64,000 nucleotides of DNA from an uncultured Gemmataceae bacterium (GTDB taxonomy: Bacteria > Planctomycetota > Planctomycetia > Gemmatales > Gemmataceae), in assembly GCA_937923405.1 (NCBI GenBank), contig CALDUY010000002.1:1-64000 (forward strand), in the 5' to 3' direction. Each line of letters begins with the position of its first letter. The stretch's first letter is position 1. Positions 19,959 to 29,294 of this stretch are shown piece after piece. Both the position numbers and the translations under genes were made by a program. The notes beneath the pieces are model-generated. The model had not been told where the DNA came from. It saw only the letters and a program-made list of their open reading frames with translations, and searched no databases.

Positions 19959-20833
19959 GCCGCGAGTTGTATCCGTTCGCCTCGCACTACCTCGATCTGT
20001 CCGGCATTCGCTATCACTACCTGGACGAGGGACAGGGCGAACCAGTGGTTTGCGTGCATGGCAACCCGACCTGGTCGTTCTTCTTCCGCGACGTGGTTGG
20101 CCAGCTGCGTTCCCGGTATCGGGTGATCGTGCCGGATCACGTCGGCTGCGGCCTGTCGGACAAGCCCGACGACTCACGCTACAGCTATCGGCTACAGCGG
20201 CGCGTCGACGATCTGGAAACTCTACTTACTTCTCTGGATATTCGCGAGCCGGTAACGCTGATTCTCCACGACTGGGGCGGTATGATCGGCATGGCCTGGG
20301 CGGCGCGACAGCCAGACCGAGTGCGGCGGTTGGTGGTGCTGAACACGGCAGCGTTCCGGCTCCCGGCAGGTAAAAAAGTTCCTTGGAAGATCCGTATAGT
20401 CCGAAATACACCGCTGGGACCGCTCCTCGTGCGTGGCCTGAACGCTTTTTCCCTAGGATTGGTGCATCAGTGTGTCCAACGCCCGCTGCCGGCCGCGGTG
20501 CGTGCCGGCTACCTCGCCCCCTACCGCAGCTGGAGCGATCGCCTCGCCGTACTCCGCTTCGTGCAGGACATTCCCTTACGTCCGAGTGATCCCTCTTATG
20601 CTCTGGTGAAACAGGTCGAGGAGAGCTTGCCGCGCTTCGCCTCGCTGCCGGTGCTAATCTGTTGGGGCCGACGCGACTTCGTCTTCGATGACGCCTTCCT
20701 CGCCGGTTGGGTGCAGCGATTTCCACGAGCCATTCTGCACGTCTTCGAGGGCGCGGGGCATCTGGTGTTGGAAGATGCCGGCGATCGCATCGTGCCGTTG
20801 ATCGACGAGTTTTTGCAACGGTCCGTACTATGA
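19952..20833 (+). CDS. oleB: OleB: alpha/beta hydrolase, beta-lactone decarboxylase
   Basis: A 293-residue alpha/beta hydrolase of haloalkane-dehalogenase type. The oxyanion region is HGNPTW (36-41), the nucleophile D107 sits in ILHDWGGMIG, an acid is likely in WGRRDFVFDD and the histidine in GAGHLVLED. In the ole pathway OleB converts the beta-lactone made by OleC to a cis-alkene with loss of CO2. Gene overlaps on both sides (7 bases with oleA, ATGA with oleC) point to tightly coupled expression, in agreement with the known OleBCD assembly. Confidence 0.94.
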   Translation: MVSRELYPFASHYLDLSGIRYHYLDEGQGEPVVCVHGNPTWSFFFRDVVGQLRSRYRVIVPDHVGCGLSDKPDDSRYSYRLQRRVDDLETLLTSLDIREPVTLILHDWGGMIGMAWAARQPDRVRRLVVLNTAAFRLPAGKKVPWKIRIVRNTPLGPLLVRGLNAFSLGLVHQCVQRPLPAAVRAGYLAPYRSWSDRLAVLRFVQDIPLRPSDPSYALVKQVEESLPRFASLPVLICWGRRDFVFDDAFLAGWVQRFPRAILHVFEGAGHLVLEDAGDRIVPLIDEFLQRSVL

Positions 20834-22509
20834 CAGCCAGAATCTGTAACATCGCCTCGCCGCTGGTCGAGCTGGCTCGCCGCCAGCCTGATACGCCGGC
20901 CTTTCTCGGCACCTATCTGGACGACCTGAAGAGTTTCTTCCGTATCGTCGAGGTCGAGTATCGCTACAGCTACCGCGAACTGGACGAGGAGAGCAACCGT
21001 CTGGCTCGCGGCCTGGCCCGACTCGGTCTGGCACGCGGCACACGCACCGTGCTGATGGTACCGCCGAGCATCGAGTTCTTTGCGCTGACATTTGCTCTCT
21101 TCAAACTCGGTTGTGTCCTCGTTCTAATCGATCCGGGCATGGGCGTGCGCAACTTGGGCAAGTGCCTGGACGAAGCTCAGCCGGAAGCGTTCATCGGTGT
21201 GACCAAAGCCCACTTGGCCAGCGTCCTGTTTGGCTGGGCTAAAAAGACCCTTCGCTACCGCGTGACGCTCGGCACACGCTTACTGTGGGGCGGCTGGACG
21301 GTGGACCGCGTCCGACGAGTCGGCGAAGCCGGCGAGCCGGTGCTGACGCCGACCACTGCCGACGAGATGGCCGCCATCCTGTTCACCTCTGGCTCGACGG
21401 GCGTAGCCAAGGGCGCGGTCTACACGCACGGCATCTTCACCGCCCAGGTCGAACAGCTCCGCCGTATCTACCAGATCGAACCGGGCGAAGTCGATCTGCC
21501 GACGTTTCCCTTGTTCGGGTTGTTCGGCCCAGCTCTGGGCATGACGGCGGTGCTTCCCGAGATGGACTTTACTCGTCCCGGCAGCGTTGATTCGGCAGCG
21601 ATTCTCGGACAGGCTCATCGCTTCCACGTCACCAATCTGTTCGGCTCGCCAGCTCTGCTGCGGCGTGTGGCCAGCTATTTGCCCAAAGGCGATAGCTTTC
21701 GTTTGGAACATCTCAAGCGAGTCATCTCCGCGGGTGCCCCGGTGTCTCCCGCTGTGCTGCGACAGTTCATTCAGTTACTGCCACCTGGCGTGCAGATCTA
21801 CACCCCTTACGGCGCGACCGAGGCACTGCCGGTGGCCAACATCGGCAGCGACGAGATTCTCGGCGAGACAGCAGCACTCACCGAGCAGGGCAAGGGCGTC
21901 TGCGTAGGGCGACCTGTCGAGGGCATGCAAGTGCGCATCCTCCGTCTCAGCGACGAACCGATCCCCGCTTGGAAGGAGGAGTTTGTTCTGCCGCCTTTCG
22001 AGATCGGGGAAGTCGTCGTTTCAGGCCCAGTCGTCACGCGGAGTTATTACAACCGTCCCGACCTGACCGCGTTGCACAAGATCCACGACGGCGAGCGGCT
22101 CTGGCATCGCATGGGTGATGTCGGCTATTTCGACGACCGTGGCCGGCTCTGGTTCTGTGGTCGCAAGTCCCAGCGTGTCGTCACGCCAGAGCGGACCTAC
22201 TTCACCATTCCTGTCGAGGGGGTCTTCAACGCCCATCCAGCGGTGCTTCGCACGGCCTTGATCGGGGTACGCCGCGATGGGGTGATGCAGCCGGAGTTGT
22301 GCGTCGAGCTGGAGCCGAAGCAGCGGCCTGACCGGCGGATCCTGGTTCGCGAATTAGCCCAACTCGGAGAGCAATACGAGCATACTCGGGCGATCCGACG
22401 TTTCCATTTCCCCCGCCGCTTTCCCGTGGACATTCGTCACAATGCCAAGATCTTCCGCGAAAAGCTCGCCGACTGGGCCGCCCAACAACCCGGTGAGGTC
22501 GCACCATGA
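20830..22509 (+). CDS. oleC: OleC: AMP-binding beta-lactone synthetase
   Basis: A 559-residue member of the ANL (acyl-adenylating) superfamily starting MTARICNIASPLVELA. The P-loop-like ILFTSGSTGVAKGAV is near residue 183, the A5-type PYGATEALPV and the GDVGYFDDRGRLWFCGRKSQ hinge region are all present. OleC activates the beta-hydroxy acid with ATP and closes it to a beta-lactone. The frame is open upstream to 20707, but 20830 is chosen because its ATGA overlaps the oleB stop and begins the conserved domain. It overlaps oleD by ATGA. Confidence 0.94.
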   Translation: MTARICNIASPLVELARRQPDTPAFLGTYLDDLKSFFRIVEVEYRYSYRELDEESNRLARGLARLGLARGTRTVLMVPPSIEFFALTFALFKLGCVLVLIDPGMGVRNLGKCLDEAQPEAFIGVTKAHLASVLFGWAKKTLRYRVTLGTRLLWGGWTVDRVRRVGEAGEPVLTPTTADEMAAILFTSGSTGVAKGAVYTHGIFTAQVEQLRRIYQIEPGEVDLPTFPLFGLFGPALGMTAVLPEMDFTRPGSVDSAAILGQAHRFHVTNLFGSPALLRRVASYLPKGDSFRLEHLKRVISAGAPVSPAVLRQFIQLLPPGVQIYTPYGATEALPVANIGSDEILGETAALTEQGKGVCVGRPVEGMQVRILRLSDEPIPAWKEEFVLPPFEIGEVVVSGPVVTRSYYNRPDLTALHKIHDGERLWHRMGDVGYFDDRGRLWFCGRKSQRVVTPERTYFTIPVEGVFNAHPAVLRTALIGVRRDGVMQPELCVELEPKQRPDRRILVRELAQLGEQYEHTRAIRRFHFPRRFPVDIRHNAKIFREKLADWAAQQPGEVAP

Positions 22510-23525
22510 ACGCACTGGTGACCGGCGGCGGCGGGTTCCTCGGCGGAGCGATTGTGCGGCTGTTGGTGGCACGCGGGGACCGAGTTCGCAGCTACTCTCG
22601 ACAACGCTACGCTGAGCTGGACACGCTGGGCGTCGAGCAGTTTCAGGGCGACCTCAGCGACGCCGAGTCGGTGCGACGCGCTGTCGAAGGCCGTGACGTA
22701 GTCTTCCACGTTGCTGCCAAGGCCGGAGTCGGCGGACGCTACCAAACGTATCATCGCGCCAACGTCGTCGGCACCGAAAACGTGCTGACAGCGTGCCGAC
22801 AACTCGGCGTCCCACGGCTGGTTTACACCAGTTCGCCCAGTGTCGTCTTCGACGGGCGAGACATGCACGGCGCAACCGAGGTCGTGCCGTATGCCACGCA
22901 TTATCACGCCCATTATCCCTCCACTAAGGCACAAGCGGAACGCCTGGTGCTGGCGGCGAACGGAGCGAACCTGGCCACGGTGGCGCTGCGGCCGCATCTG
23001 ATCTGGGGACCGGGCGACAATCATCTGGTGCCGCGCATTCTGGCCCGAGGTCGAGCCGGCAAGCTGCGCCGCATCGGTCGCGGCAATCCGCTCATCGACA
23101 GCACCTATATCGACAACGCTGCCGAGGCGCATCTGTTGGCAGCGGATCGGCTGGCGCCGAGGGCGACGATCGCGGGGAAGGTCTACTTCATCAGCAACGG
23201 CGAGCCGATGCCCACCTGGGATCTGGTCAATCAGATTCTCGCCGCCGGTGGACTACCCCCAGTGACGCGCTCGGTGCCGGTCTGGCTGGCGGTGGCAGCG
23301 GGCTGGCTGCTGGAGTCGCTCTACGCGATCGCCTGGCCAGAGGCTGAGCCGCCTATGACCCGCTTTGTAGCTCGGGAACTGGCCACGTCGCACTGGTTCG
23401 ATCTGACCGCCGCCCGTCGAGATCTGGGCTATGTTCCCAGGGTGACGATCGCCGAGGGGCTGAAACGCCTGGCGGAGTCACTGACTCTCCGCGGCGCGTC
23501 CGCCGCGTCCTTCGACCAGCGTTAG
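22506..23525 (+). CDS. oleD: OleD: NAD(P)H-dependent beta-keto acid reductase
   Basis: A 339-residue short-chain dehydrogenase of the extended (epimerase-like) type. The Rossmann motif TGGGGFLGG is at 6-14, and the catalytic Y137 and K141 are in YPSTK, with TSSPSVVF before it. OleD reduces the OleA product to the beta-hydroxy acid. It ends the oleABCD operon. Its last 48 bases overlap the 3' end of the convergent maoC-like gene. Confidence 0.94.
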   Translation: MNALVTGGGGFLGGAIVRLLVARGDRVRSYSRQRYAELDTLGVEQFQGDLSDAESVRRAVEGRDVVFHVAAKAGVGGRYQTYHRANVVGTENVLTACRQLGVPRLVYTSSPSVVFDGRDMHGATEVVPYATHYHAHYPSTKAQAERLVLAANGANLATVALRPHLIWGPGDNHLVPRILARGRAGKLRRIGRGNPLIDSTYIDNAAEAHLLAADRLAPRATIAGKVYFISNGEPMPTWDLVNQILAAGGLPPVTRSVPVWLAVAAGWLLESLYAIAWPEAEPPMTRFVARELATSHWFDLTAARRDLGYVPRVTIAEGLKRLAESLTLRGASAASFDQR

Positions 23526-23951
23526 TGTGATGCCTTCCATGATGAGCTTGCCGTCTTGATTGAAAAATTGTCGCGACCAGGTGATTTCGCCGCGTCGGCC
23601 TCGTGCGCGTGGCTGCTTCTCCAGTACCCGACTGACCACATGGATGGTGTCGCCGGGAAAGACGGGATCGCGGAAGTGCCATTCTTTGATACTGAGGATC
23701 GCTAATGTCCGCATAGGTGGGGCGTGTAGTCCCAACCCCGAGCCAACCGAGAAGACCAACAGTCCATGGGCGATCGGACCGCGAAACGGAGTCGTGGCGG
23801 CAAACTGATGATCGATGTGGATGGGATTAAAGTCGCCAGACAACCCGGCAAAATTGACGATGTCGGCCTGAGTGATGGTCCGACCGAGCGACTTCCATTC
23901 TTGACCAACCTCGACATCATCGAAATACAGATGGCTGGGAGTGAACGACAT
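23478..23951 (-). CDS. MaoC-like (R)-enoyl hydratase domain protein
   Basis: A 157-residue hot-dog fold protein. The hydratase signature FAGLSGDFNPIHID has the catalytic Asp and His, followed by FRGPIAHGLLVFSVGSGLG. Such proteins hydrate trans-2-enoyl-CoA or dehydrate 3-hydroxyacyl groups. The start at 23951 (MSFTPSHLYFDD) is chosen because the 44 upstream in-frame residues to 24083 look non-coding. It is tail-to-tail with oleD with a 48-base overlap of coding sequence, which may allow antisense interference. A link to acyl supply for OleA is plausible but unproven. Confidence 0.88.
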   Translation of the reverse strand: MSFTPSHLYFDDVEVGQEWKSLGRTITQADIVNFAGLSGDFNPIHIDHQFAATTPFRGPIAHGLLVFSVGSGLGLHAPPMRTLAILSIKEWHFRDPVFPGDTIHVVSRVLEKQPRARGRRGEITWSRQFFNQDGKLIMEGITLTLVEGRGGRAAESQ

Positions 23952-24199
23952 GCGCGAATCCTTCGAAGGCAAGTAGATTCTCGTTTGGCCCTTTTTTACC
24001 CCATCTGACGACCCGACTTCAACCCCTTCCGGGGCAATTGCCGAGTCTCTTCCTCGTGCCAATTTTCCACCCGGAGCATACACTGCTTCACGGAGTCCCT
24101 ATTCGAGCCACACCGACGGTCGAGAACGATTCAGCCCCGCTGTCCACGACGCAGGCCGCGTCGTCGCTCCGCACCGCCGAACTTTCCCTGGGAGTTACC

Positions 24200-25324
24200 A
24201 TGAAGGCTCCGAGCCTGACTATCGGCATCGAAGAAGAATATCAAATTATCGATCCGAAAACTCGTGAATTGAAGTCGTACATCACGCAGATTCTCGAAGA
24301 CAGCAAGCTGATTCTGCGTGAGCAAGTCAAAGCCGAACTGCATCAATCGATGGTGGAAGTGGGCACCGAGGTCTGCCATTCCCCAGCGGAGGCGCGGGCC
24401 GAGTTGGTGCGCCTGCGGGGCGAAATCATGCGACTGTCGGCCCGCAACGGTTTGAAGATCGCTGCCGCCGGCACTCATCCCTTCTCTTCCTGGGTCGATC
24501 AGGAAATCACCCCGTTCGAGCGCTACCTGGGTGTCAAACAGGACATGCAAGATCTGGCACAGCAGTTACTCATCTTTGGAACCCACGTCCACGTCGGCAT
24601 CGAGGATCGCGATTTTCTCGTCGACGCGATGAACGTGGCTCGGTACTTCGCGCCGCACATTCTCAGCTTGTCGGCCTCATCCCCCTTCTGGATGGGTCGC
24701 AACACCGGGCTGGCGTCATATCGCAGCATCATCTTCCGCCACTTTCCCCGTACGGGGATTCCCCCGCTGTTCGGTTCCTGGGCCGAGCTACAGAACCTCG
24801 TCGATACTTTGGTCAAAACCAACTGCATCCCCGACGGCACCAAGCTTTGGTGGGATCTGCGACCCAACTGGAAGTTTCCGACCCTGGAGTTTCGCCTCTG
24901 CGATGTCTGCACCAAGGTCGAGGAGGCCGTCTGCATCGCCGCGTTATTCCAGGCCTTGATTGCCAAGTTGTGGAAACTTCGTCGAGATAATATGACGTTT
25001 CGCATTTATCCGCTGTCGCTGATCGAGGAGAACAAATGGCGAGCCGTTCGCTATGGTTTGGACGGGAAGATGCTTGACCTGGGCAAGCAAAGTGAGGTGC
25101 CCACTCGCGAGTTGATTCACGAACTGATCGAGTGGTTTCTCGCCGACGTCGTGGACGAACTCGGCACTCGCAAGGAGGTGGAATACGCTTTCAAGATTCT
25201 CGACGAGGGTAACAGTGCCGCCCGACAGATCGCCACATTTAATCGAACCAACAGCCTGCACGAGGTCGTCGATCACCTGATCCGCGAAACGGAAGAGGGA
25301 GTGATCCCACTAAAAACGACATAA
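24200..25324 (+). CDS. GCS2-family carboxylate-amine ligase (glutamate-cysteine ligase type 2)
   Basis: A 374-residue protein starting MKAPSLTIGIEEEYQIIDP, with the GIEEE signature of the GCS2/YbdK family, then GTHVHVGIEDRDF, LRPNWKFPTLEFRLCDV and FNRTNSLHEVVDHL. Members form a gamma-glutamyl-cysteine-like amide bond using ATP, but many YbdK-type proteins have weak or unknown in vivo activity. The ATG at 24200 follows a GGGAG site; the upstream open frame to 24038 is not protein-like. Divergent from the MaoC gene. Confidence 0.9.
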   Translation: MKAPSLTIGIEEEYQIIDPKTRELKSYITQILEDSKLILREQVKAELHQSMVEVGTEVCHSPAEARAELVRLRGEIMRLSARNGLKIAAAGTHPFSSWVDQEITPFERYLGVKQDMQDLAQQLLIFGTHVHVGIEDRDFLVDAMNVARYFAPHILSLSASSPFWMGRNTGLASYRSIIFRHFPRTGIPPLFGSWAELQNLVDTLVKTNCIPDGTKLWWDLRPNWKFPTLEFRLCDVCTKVEEAVCIAALFQALIAKLWKLRRDNMTFRIYPLSLIEENKWRAVRYGLDGKMLDLGKQSEVPTRELIHELIEWFLADVVDELGTRKEVEYAFKILDEGNSAARQIATFNRTNSLHEVVDHLIRETEEGVIPLKTT

Positions 25325-25361
25325 GAGATAGTCTTAGCGGGAATAGCTAGCAGAGAAGAAA

Positions 25362-25422
25362 CGGCGAGCAAGGAACGGCCCCTAACAAGCTCAGAACCCA
25401 TGAGCCTGCTCCCTGCTCGCCG
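25362..25422. terminator. Nested hairpin between convergent genes
   Basis: Outer arms CGGCGAGCA (25362-25370) and its perfect complement (25414-25422) enclose an inner hairpin GCTCA-N7-TGAGC (25389-25405). It sits between the ligase gene and the convergent lipoprotein gene and probably terminates transcripts from both sides, though there is no good T-run. Confidence 0.55.
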
Positions 25423-25445
25423 ATGGCTCCATCGTCCGACAGACG

Positions 25446-25997
25446 TTACTGCTTCGGCGGACCAGTTGGGGCACCCGGAGGCGGACCACTGCCAGTAGGG
25501 CGACCCGTCGGACCCGCTGCTGGAGCCGTCGTTCCGCTCTTGCCGCTCCAGTATTCCTTGTAGGTGGTGTCGTCGACCTCCTCGACCTTACCTCCCGTAA
25601 AACCAACCTGCTTTTTGCCGTCTTTGCCGTCCTGCTCGAACGCCACAGGAGCGACCGCGCCACGACCGCCGCTGACGTTGTAACGGATTTTGAACGGCTT
25701 ACCATCGCGTTCGGAAGTGAGTAGCCCACTGACGTTGTTGGCGTCGATGCCCATCATTTGCAGCTTGTTGGGATCGTACTCCCGGATGAACTTGGTGAAC
25801 TCCGCTTCATCCTTCGGACCGCGTCCGCCCCCCACGGTGTTCTGAAACGCGGCGTACATGTTGCCGACACGCTGAATGTTCGATTTGTTCATTTCGCCGA
25901 CCTGCTGCGCGACCTTGTCGCTACAGCCCGTCGAAACGAGCAACAGAGCGAAAAGCATCCCCGAGATCAAGCGAACTCGGCGGGAGAGAACGAGCAT
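25446..25997 (-). CDS. Planctomycete lipoprotein, function unknown
   Basis: A 183-residue protein. The signal MLVLSRRVRLISGMLFALLL is followed by a lipobox with C25 (LVSTGC), so it is a likely membrane-anchored lipoprotein. The mature part has FIREYDPNKLQMMGID and a GGRGAVAPVAFEQDGKDGKK region, and the C-terminus is proline/glycine-rich and disordered. ATG 25997 has a GGAGG ribosome site 7 bases upstream, so it is preferred over 26021. It lies downstream of, and on the same strand as, the DUF1559 gene at 26213, with a repeat cluster between. I do not recognise a function. Confidence 0.8.
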   Translation of the reverse strand: MLVLSRRVRLISGMLFALLLVSTGCSDKVAQQVGEMNKSNIQRVGNMYAAFQNTVGGGRGPKDEAEFTKFIREYDPNKLQMMGIDANNVSGLLTSERDGKPFKIRYNVSGGRGAVAPVAFEQDGKDGKKQVGFTGGKVEEVDDTTYKEYWSGKSGTTAPAAGPTGRPTGSGPPPGAPTGPPKQ

Positions 25998-26029
25998 GAA
26001 TAAGCCTCCAAAAATCAGCAAAGAGATTG

Positions 26030-26155
26030 TGGGCTAAAGCCCGCGGCTACCCTAGCGCGGGCTAAAGCCCGCGGCTACCCCTCCAATTCAGATTACAGGT
26101 AGCCGCAGGCTTCAGCCTGCGTCTGGACATCAGCCGGCGTCGGGACTTCAGCCTG
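26030..26155. repeat. REP-like palindromic repeat cluster (TAGCCGC-GGCTTCAGCC type)
   Basis: Two direct copies of GGGCTAAAGCCCGCGGCTAC (starting at 26031 and 26059) are followed by an inverted relative (GTAGCCGCAGGCTTCAGCC, from 26099) and a degenerate further copy near 26145. Each unit contains a short palindrome (GGCTTCAGCC or GGGCTAAAGCCC). A near-identical unit recurs at 53945-53970. It occupies the gap between two genes, as extragenic palindromic repeats do. Confidence 0.85.
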
Positions 26156-26212
26156 CGTCTGAATTACTCCCCCACTCGCGTTGAGCGAGCCGCGAGGAGG
26201 GGCAATTTGGAT

Positions 26213-27226
26213 TTAATCGATCTGGTTAATCACCTGACCATCGGCGCGGTGGCCCAGACGATAGAACACGCACGAGGCATCGTGCCAGCCGCGGTTGCCA
26301 CAGGTGTTGATCGTCATGCGAATGGAACGCACAGAGCCATCGCCCATGACAGCGTTGATGATGCCGGTGTGAGCAGAGCCGAAGCCGGGTTCCCAGAACC
26401 AGTCCGCGCCGTTGGCATTGTTGGTCCAGCTAATGCGCGGATACTGCGTGTCAGGCATGATTGGTACCCAGTTGCCGGCCAAACGCATGTTGGGCCAGTC
26501 AGCGTTGTGCGCCCAGCCGGGCACGTCCCACCAGTCCCAGATGCGGGCGTTGTACTGACGCGAGGACACGGCCTTCTCGGCGATGGCGATGGTGTTGGAT
26601 GTGCCATCCAGCACACTGGTGGCCTTGACCGTGCCGTACCGCTGGGTCAACGAGGGGTTGTCGGTGCGAATGTGGCCACCCTTGGCAATGATGCCCATGA
26701 AAGTGTTTGGCTCATTCGGGTTGGGCGGCTGAGTCGTCTGCCACTGCATGCCCCATTCGACGACGACGCCGGCATAGTCGGTGCAGGCGTAGATCGAACC
26801 CCAGGAAGCGGGTTGCGAGTTGCGAGCAGGACGCGACGGACAGTTCAGGATCTTGATGGGAATCTCAACAGGAGCTCGGCCCAGAGCAGCTTGCCAGGTG
26901 TATGGACCTGACTGCTGAACAAACTTGTGCAGATTGTCTTGCTCAATATAGGGCAGAATCTGCGAGGCCCAGCCCTCAACCACGAAGGGTTGATTAATCA
27001 TCCCCAGAGCCGCCGACTGCGCTCCGCAAGTGGGGAAGTACCCATACGAGCTTTCGTGATTGTGCAGGGCCAGGCCAATCTGTTTGAGATTGTTCTGACA
27101 CTGCATCCGTGAAGCCGCCTCACGTACCTTCTGTACGGCTGGCAATAACAAGCCGATGAGAATGGCGATGATGGCGATGACCACCAACAATTCGATCAGT
27201 GTGAACCCTTTACGACTGCGTTGCAT
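26213..27226 (-). CDS. DUF1559 pseudopilin-like protein
   Basis: A 337-residue protein with the type IV prepilin-like N-terminus [19 protein letters not shown] (cleavage expected after G7), one hydrophobic helix, then the DUF1559 (SBP_bac_10) body: [18 protein letters not shown] near residue 40, [14 protein letters not shown] in the middle, and a C-terminal [18 protein letters not shown]1559 proteins are hugely expanded in planctomycetes; they resemble PulG/PilE pseudopilins but their role is not settled. An IR hairpin (CTCGCG/CGCGAG) lies just past the stop. Downstream of the ECF-sigma/FecR pair on the same strand, so possibly under its control. Confidence 0.93.
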   Translation of the reverse strand: MQRSRKGFTLIELLVVIAIIAILIGLLLPAVQKVREAASRMQCQNNLKQIGLALHNHESSYGYFPTCGAQSAALGMINQPFVVEGWASQILPYIEQDNLHKFVQQSGPYTWQAALGRAPVEIPIKILNCPSRPARNSQPASWGSIYACTDYAGVVVEWGMQWQTTQPPNPNEPNTFMGIIAKGGHIRTDNPSLTQRYGTVKATSVLDGTSNTIAIAEKAVSSRQYNARIWDWWDVPGWAHNADWPNMRLAGNWVPIMPDTQYPRISWTNNANGADWFWEPGFGSAHTGIINAVMGDGSVRSIRMTINTCGNRGWHDASCVFYRLGHRADGQVINQID

Positions 27227-27295
27227 GGAGAGAACCTCACAAAATAATAAAGAGAGAGAGCACCCGCGACCGCCGCCCTAACGACGGTTTGCCGT

Positions 27296-28564
27296 TCAAA
27301 CACCTCCGTCGCGGGAAACACGGAAATCGGCAATACGAAGACCTAGATCCAGTTCATAGGTGTTGAAGATGAGACGGAAGCCGACCCACGGTGGGCCGAA
27401 CTTGGGCGCTTCCTTGACGTCGAGCATGTCACGGGGATGAGCCTCCAGCCACTGCCAGACCCCAGGGCGAGAATGGACGAAGGCGTCATTGACTTCGATT
27501 ACGCCGGAATCTGTGCGATGCCGCGATTCGGTGCGGACCACGATCACTAACTGCCCATGTCCGGGTCGATTCACCCGATAGCGTACCCGGATGAGCGAAT
27601 CCGGGTACAACGTGACCATGCCACGCGTCCAGAGATTGTTGGAGCGGATCTGGCTGAGTACCGCCGCGTGATACGGATCGAACCAGAATTCTGGACAGAT
27701 CGCCGGTCCCTCGGGCGTCGTTTCGAGATAACCCACTTCCCAGCCCTGAGGCAACGGTTGGCTCAGATCTAGTTGGTATGCTGTTGGCGGGGATGTCAGC
27801 ATCTCCTTGACGTACTGCCCACTGGAACGCATGGCCAACACCTCGCCGGCGCGGACCCGATCCACGAAGTTGCCCGACGAGTCAGACACGCTGGCCTGAC
27901 CCTGACGCACGCCTACCTCGGTAACGCGCGAGGCGCTGTTGAGCGTGAAGCTCGCGCCTTCGGGGCAACTAACGGAAACCGACGGCGTGGCCAGACGAAT
28001 CGGCTGAATGGAATTCTGCGGTTGGATCTGGGCCGAAGCGTTGCCTTGATGTAACAACAGCCGTTGCGACTCGATACCAAGGTAGGAATCGCCCGTCAGG
28101 GAGACCGTGCTGCCGTCAGCGAGATGTAGATCAGCGGAGGAACCCGGCCCCACGGCATGCAGCACACTGCCTGGGGATACGACCTGTCCGGCGGCCACTT
28201 GGTGAGTGCGATTCACTTGCACGATGCCGCGCACCGAATCGAGACGAATGGTTCCGAATTTTTCCGATCGCCAATGTCGCCAACCCAACAGGCCCGCCAG
28301 TCCCAACGCCAGACCGCCCGAGGCATAACCTAGCAAACGCCGCCGACTCCAGCGTTTAGGGGTCGGCTCGGGCAGACGGAGTGGAGGCGAGGTCCGCGGC
28401 TCTGGAGTCACCGCTTGCATGCTCATCTGGAGCAACGCTTGGCGAGCTGTCTCATGATCGCGCAAGATCTGCTCGAACTCTTCCCTTTCCGCTGGCGTCA
28501 ACACACCATCCCAGTAGCGGGGGAACAGTTCGTCTAGTCTCTGTAATTCAGGATGGTCCCACAC
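27296..28564 (-). CDS. FecR-like transmembrane protein (putative anti-sigma partner)
   Basis: A 422-residue protein. The N-terminal 60 residues (YWDGVLTPAEREEFEQIL) resemble a cytoplasmic anti-sigma-type region, followed by a single membrane helix around 83-101 (RRLLGYASGGLALGLAGLLG) and a periplasmic FecR-like domain (VRGIVQVNRTHQVAAGQVVS, ADLHLADGSTVSLTGDS). The C-terminal third is a strand-rich domain of unknown role. It overlaps the ECF sigma gene by 17 bases, a typical sigma/anti-sigma pair; it would hold the sigma factor until a signal arrives. The signal is unknown. Confidence 0.85.
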   Translation of the reverse strand: MWDHPELQRLDELFPRYWDGVLTPAEREEFEQILRDHETARQALLQMSMQAVTPEPRTSPPLRLPEPTPKRWSRRRLLGYASGGLALGLAGLLGWRHWRSEKFGTIRLDSVRGIVQVNRTHQVAAGQVVSPGSVLHAVGPGSSADLHLADGSTVSLTGDSYLGIESQRLLLHQGNASAQIQPQNSIQPIRLATPSVSVSCPEGASFTLNSASRVTEVGVRQGQASVSDSSGNFVDRVRAGEVLAMRSSGQYVKEMLTSPPTAYQLDLSQPLPQGWEVGYLETTPEGPAICPEFWFDPYHAAVLSQIRSNNLWTRGMVTLYPDSLIRVRYRVNRPGHGQLVIVVRTESRHRTDSGVIEVNDAFVHSRPGVWQWLEAHPRDMLDVKEAPKFGPPWVGFRLIFNTYELDLGLRIADFRVSRDGGV

Positions 28565-29111
28565 GGCCTATCCTCGTGGAGTCGAATTCCGCTGCCGCCT
28601 CGGCACTGCTCTGGGATTCGCGTTCGATGCATTCCCGCAGCGAACGGTGAATTCTCGATAAGGCCTGATACAGCGCGTCGGCAGAACGCTGTAACCGCTC
28701 GACCAGTTCAGGCATCGCTAGCCCTTCGTGGTACTTCAGACGGAGCAACTCGCGTGCGGGGTCGCCGAGTTTGCTGATGCAGCGATTCAATACCTCAACC
28801 TGATCGGAAATGCCTACTCCCGCTGGATCTCCCCAGGTGGACTGCAACAGATCCAACAAATCCGAAGGCAGAGTCTGCACTTGCCGTCGTCTGGCCCAGT
28901 CGACCGCGCGATGGCGAGTCACTCGCACGGCCCAGGCCAGCAAGTGTTCTTCGTCTCGTAGTTCTTCATGTTGCTGCAAAGCTGCCAGAACCACTTGCTG
29001 AAAAATGTCGTCGGCAGCGTCCACATCTCGAACGATCGCAGCGGCCACTGCCACAAGACGCAGCCGCCGGCGCAGGAGTACCTGCACAGCCGTTTCGATC
29101 GAGAGTGTCAT
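28548..29111 (-). CDS. ECF-type RNA polymerase sigma factor
   Basis: A 187-residue sigma-70-like protein. Region 2 includes DVDAADDIFQQVVLAALQQ and LLAWAVRVTRHRAVDWARRR; region 4 includes LRLKYHEGLAMPELVERLQ and SADALYQALSRIHRSLRECI. Length and layout fit the planctomycete ECF group. Its target promoters cannot be read here. It is first of the ECF-FecR-DUF1559 set, all on the minus strand. Confidence 0.92.
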   Translation of the reverse strand: MTLSIETAVQVLLRRRLRLVAVAAAIVRDVDAADDIFQQVVLAALQQHEELRDEEHLLAWAVRVTRHRAVDWARRRQVQTLPSDLLDLLQSTWGDPAGVGISDQVEVLNRCISKLGDPARELLRLKYHEGLAMPELVERLQRSADALYQALSRIHRSLRECIERESQSSAEAAAEFDSTRIGRVGPS

Positions 29112-29294
29112 GAGCGAAATCGTCTATTATATTTCACGTTTGAGCGAACCGATTTCTGACTAAAGAATCATTAAAATCTCACGGAAAAGTTTTTCCAAGA
29201 CATCCAAGGCTTTCTGCTGGGAGATGTCGGAAGGCTTCGAGTCGACCTACAGGGAGGTACGTTCGTCAAACGGTTGCATTAGCCTGAAAGGAGA

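Noticed and set aside
20707-20829. N-terminal extension of OleC
   Set aside because: The extra 41 codons lie inside oleB in another frame and look non-coding; the ATGA-coupled start at 20830 fits the family.
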